From the NCBI GenBank assembly GCA_016281295.1, contig JAEEII010000270.1, positions 1 to 33,970 on the forward strand: a DNA stretch of 33,970 bases. Reading direction: 5' to 3'. Below the pieces are notes generated by a model that was given only the letters and a program-made list of their open reading frames with translations, had not been told where the DNA came from and did no database searches. This stretch comes from Bacteroidales bacterium. GTDB lineage: Bacteria > Bacteroidota > Bacteroidia > Bacteroidales > F082. This document shows positions 31,233 through 33,970 of the stretch, in pieces. The translations under genes were made by a program, and so were the position numbers. Within the stretch, counting starts at the first letter, position 1. Every line of letters begins with the position of its first letter.

Positions 31233-33970
31233 TTACTCTTGTTGGGTATCAGGATAAGTGAAGGTTGTTGCTGTTCCTTGTCTGAGATAAATGTAGCCTT
31301 TACCAGGCTTCATTGTCGTCAAAGTACCGTTCCACTGACCATTGATGAAAGTACAGTTGGAATTTTGTTCCTTAATCATGTCGCCCTCTTCTGGAATGAG
31401 ATTAATCAGTGCCTCTTCGATAGGGGTCTCTGTTTTTAGGAGGTAGCTGATCCAGTTCCAGCCTGGAAGGAGGTCGATGAACACCTCGGTGGATGGTTCA
31501 AAATTCGCCACCAGATGGCGTTCGCCCGTCACTTTGAAACCATAAGTGGCATCGGTGGAGACCACCTCACCGTCCTCTGCCCAATTGACAAACAAGTATT
31601 TGGTGTTAGGTGTCGCAGTAAGCATACATATTCCATTTTCGTAATACATGCCTTCGCCCGTCACGCTGCCCATTTCAGCATCATTCATCTCAACTGTGAT
31701 GGAGAACTGGGTCGCCGGAGTGGTATCAAACAACGATTCAATGTCAAAAACAAGCCCTTGGTAATAGTTGTCATAAGCATCGGAGTCATCCCCCATAAGA
31801 TACGATCCCGTTTGGTTGTCGGTTTGTGAAGCGATAACCAGTTTTCGTCCGATGACGACCGCTTGATTGAAGACAAATTCATTTTGAGCGTAGTCCAAAT
31901 CGTTGGTCAGATGAACCATAGGCGACCAAGTGACACCTCCGTTATTGGAGTATGAGGCAAAAAGCTTGTAGTAGTAATTCCCTTTGTCGTCGGTATGGTT
32001 TTCATCCAGGGCACTCCACACCGCGACCATCTCATCCGTTCCTGGAACCATACACAACACCGGGAAGGCAGAAACGCCACTATGGAAGGCACCGTGCTTC
32101 GAAAAATCCTGTATGTTGAATTCCGTGGCCATGTAAGGATCTTCCGGGTCGCCGTCATCGGTCAACGGAGGAAGATAGCCCATATACTCCGGCCACATCT
32201 CATGACTGACTTCAGGATTATACCAGACTGAGCCTTGAATGTCGTTAGACAGATAATCATGATCCATCACGAAGGGCCGGCCCGGAGTAAGATTGCCTGG
32301 GATGTCGCTCTCCGTATTACCCTCGAGTTGGTAAGGCATGGTCTCATTCCAATAGGCCACGCCTCCGCCCTCAAGATACTCTGTATAAGAATGAGCACTG
32401 CCGCTTACGCCAATGAAGGCATAAAGGACATGCAGTCGGTGTTGGCTGTCCCATTGGCAGGAGGTCCAGCGTGGGAAATAGAACGGTTCGTCGAACGACC
32501 CGAATGGATCGGGATGTTTGTAGAACACCTTGCGTTCCCAAGTCTCACCGTCGTCATAGCTATAAAGCACCATGCCATCCGACCAAGCGTTGTTGACGAC
32601 GAGGGCGAGACAGTTGTCGTCGGTGGTTTCCATCCAATAACAGCCGTTGGAATCCCACTTGCGGCAATAGTTGGCATCCATATAGGGGAGCACAACTTTT
32701 TGTTTATCCCAAGTCGCGCCCCCGTCGGTGGAACGGTAATAAACCATAGGCTGTTCGACTTCGGATTCGTCGGTATAAACATTAGGATAGGCGGTGACCA
32801 GCAGATGGATAATCTGACGGTTGGAGCCCGAGGTCATCACGGCAGGCCAGGATGGCTCGATGCCATCATCGATAATGCTGACTGGTTCCAGATTCTGAGC
32901 GATATTGTCCTTGTCGGGGATGATATAAATACGACAATCGACATTAGTATGAGCGGCAACCACAAGGCCGTTGCTACCATATTGGGCGATAGAGCCGAAG
33001 CCCGTCCTCTCGTTTTCCACCCTTCCTACTGAAAAAACCCACGAATCGCCAGCCGCGTCGTAGGTAACGATCCCTGTGCCACGGTCGCTATAACTGCCCG
33101 GGACAGAGGCGGTGGTATAGGCGAAGTTGACCTTGCCATCGGGCCACAGATGAGTCCAGGTACGAGCGCCGCCATTGCTCTGCCAGTCGTAGGTAGTGTA
33201 ACCATGTTCAGCGGGGTTAAAGGTAGAGGCAAAATGCGCCACCAGGGTTCGGTCACCTATCACTGTGAAGCTATAGACGGCATCGGCTGAGACCTCTTCG
33301 CCGTCTTCTGTCCAGCTGACGAATGAATAGCCCTCATTAGCTATGGCAGTGAGCGTGCATTCGGAGCCCGCTTGGTAGGCGCCGGCACCGCTCACCGCGC
33401 CGCCCTCCGCGGGGTCGGGTGTGGCGTTGATGCCGAAGGAATCATTCTCCACGGCGCGCACAAGACGCACGGATCGCCCATAATAACGGCTGTAGTAGCT
33501 GTTCGCATTGAGGCCTTCATCGCCGAAGTACACGTAGTACGCGAGCTTGATATTGCTGCACGAGGCCGACCAGTAAAGGCCGTAGCTGCCCACATCGTTA
33601 ACCGAAGTCCCATTGCGGATACCAGCGGCGGGAAGGAAGACCGCACCGTGCTGCTGCAAGGTGTTCCACTGCGTGGCAGTAATGACGTTTGTGGAAAAAC
33701 TGGCACCTGAGGTGTTTGTGCTGTTTAATGAATAATAAGATGTCTGCCAGTCATCGGGTAGCAGTATCACGCCATTCACGTTGTTCACTGTCGCTTTTGC
33801 GTAACGGATGTCTGAAGAGGTGGCGCGGATGTTGAACAGGTAATCCCATTCTTCTTTTGTCATTGTACGCCAGCCGCTGTTCTCCTGGTTGCCGCCGTTG
33901 CTGATGGCATTGTAACCCCAGTCGGCCTGGCCCGTCTGGTCGAACAGGTTATACTGGGAGTTGCCGTAAG
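31233..33970 (-). CDS. Surface protein with DGR-target-like domain, sialidase-type propeller and GWNW C-terminal domain (5' end outside window)
   Basis: The frame is open to the window edge, adding 35 residues before the internal Met at 33863; about 911 residues are visible. It begins in a lectin-like FISUMP domain (YNAISNGGNQENSGWRTMTKEEWDYLFN, VILLPDDW, GAVFLPAAG, YGLYWSASCSN...GRSVRLVRAV), ending near 33453. An InlB-like repeat follows (33430-33230). A beta-propeller region (33220-31740) has Asp-box motifs STDGGATWDK, SYDDGETWERK and SNNGGVTWSP, as in sialidases, but no clear Arg triad was identified, so activity is unproven. Then another InlB-like repeat and a final GWNW domain (PGWNWISYLL...KPGKGYIYLRQG...YPDTQQE) related to the C-terminus of the 2002-residue protein. 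No T9SS domain. Confidence 0.85.
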   Translation of the reverse strand, partial: YGNSQYNLFDQTGQADWGYNAISNGGNQENSGWRTMTKEEWDYLFNIRATSSDIRYAKATVNNVNGVILLPDDWQTSYYSLNSTNTSGASFSTNVITATQWNTLQQHGAVFLPAAGIRNGTSVNDVGSYGLYWSASCSNIKLAYYVYFGDEGLNANSYYSRYYGRSVRLVRAVENDSFGINATPDPAEGGAVSGAGAYQAGSECTLTAIANEGYSFVSWTEDGEEVSADAVYSFTVIGDRTLVAHFASTFNPAEHGYTTYDWQSNGGARTWTHLWPDGKVNFAYTTASVPGSYSDRGTGIVTYDAAGDSWVFSVGRVENERTGFGSIAQYGSNGLVVAAHTNVDCRIYIIPDKDNIAQNLEPVSIIDDGIEPSWPAVMTSGSNRQIIHLLVTAYPNVYTDESEVEQPMVYYRSTDGGATWDKQKVVLPYMDANYCRKWDSNGCYWMETTDDNCLALVVNNAWSDGMVLYSYDDGETWERKVFYKHPDPFGSFDEPFYFPRWTSCQWDSQHRLHVLYAFIGVSGSAHSYTEYLEGGGVAYWNETMPYQLEGNTESDIPGNLTPGRPFVMDHDYLSNDIQGSVWYNPEVSHEMWPEYMGYLPPLTDDGDPEDPYMATEFNIQDFSKHGAFHSGVSAFPVLCMVPGTDEMVAVWSALDENHTDDKGNYYYKLFASYSNNGGVTWSPMVHLTNDLDYAQNEFVFNQAVVIGRKLVIASQTDNQTGSYLMGDDSDAYDNYYQGLVFDIESLFDTTPATQFSITVEMNDAEMGSVTGEGMYYENGICMLTATPNTKYLFVNWAEDGEVVSTDATYGFKVTGERHLVANFEPSTEVFIDLLPGWNWISYLLKTETPIEEALINLIPEEGDMIKEQNSNCTFINGQWNGTLTTMKPGKGYIYLRQGTATTFTYPDTQQE
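33453..33572 (-). other. Candidate second DGR variable region, cognate template not in window
   Basis: Sense-strand codons between TGG (33572) and GGGCGATCC (33479-33471) are almost all explained as AAC or AAT with changed adenines: TGC, AGC, ATC, CTC, TAC (several), GGC, AGC and TAT TAT, separated by constant codons such as GCG, GTG, TTC and CGT. The following GGGCGATCCGTGCGTCTTGT would be the constant 3' end. It does not match the template at 12312-12430, so a different template is needed. It lies inside the protein, not at its end. Confidence 0.5.

Overview
The window looks like a chromosomal segment of a member of the Bacteroidales (Bacteroidota), probably gut-associated. The signs are type IX secretion C-terminal sorting domains, gingipain-type cleaved-adhesin domains, a C10-family (streptopain) scaffold, InlB-like B-repeats, a DUF1599 / DoxX / tpiA neighbourhood, and many promoters with the Bacteroidota -7 box TAnnTTTG placed a short distance before start codons. 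The window cuts a gene at each end: ppdK on the left and a sialidase-like surface protein on the right.

Layout. 1-750 is the 3' end of ppdK with its terminator. 889-5010 is an AT-rich accessory stretch: a PIN/antitoxin pair, a decayed duplicate of the ppdK 3' end, a second toxin/HTH-antitoxin-like pair with a likely operator, a tiny membrane ORF, msrA, a small membrane protein, and a RhuM-like/phospholipase D-like fusion. 5067-13601 (all minus strand) is the most unusual part: a complete diversity-generating retroelement (DGR). In transcription order it consists of a secreted variable protein whose last codons are the variable repeat, an Avd-like accessory protein, the template repeat, a reverse transcriptase, and then, overlapping the RT stop by 11 nt, a 2002-residue secreted protein. 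That protein carries a C10 protease domain with the catalytic Cys replaced by Ser, plus four domains paralogous to the DGR target protein.

Template (12312-12430) and variable repeat (12980-13098) are both 119 nt, align without gaps and differ at 18 positions; 17 of these are adenines in the template, the signature of DGR mutagenesis. 13833-16496 is a type IX-secreted protein with three cleaved-adhesin domains.

16638-21039 holds pckA, two small secreted/periplasmic proteins, a strong bidirectional terminator and dnaN. 21241-27421 is a tpiA-prmA-giant secreted protein operon. 27505-31143 contains an outer-membrane barrel-like protein and a convergent operon (DUF1599, DoxX/thioredoxin-like membrane protein, dipeptide-type ABC permease). 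31233-33970 is a truncated surface protein with a sialidase-like propeller. Its N-terminal domain contains a second DGR-type variable region that does not match the template present here.

How it fits together: core carbon metabolism (PPDK, PEPCK, TPI) and replication (DnaN) genes are interspersed with large secreted proteins. The DGR can diversify one small secreted lectin-like protein. The same fold recurs in two other large proteins in the window, which share repeats and a C-terminal GWNW-type domain, suggesting a family of related ligand-display proteins.
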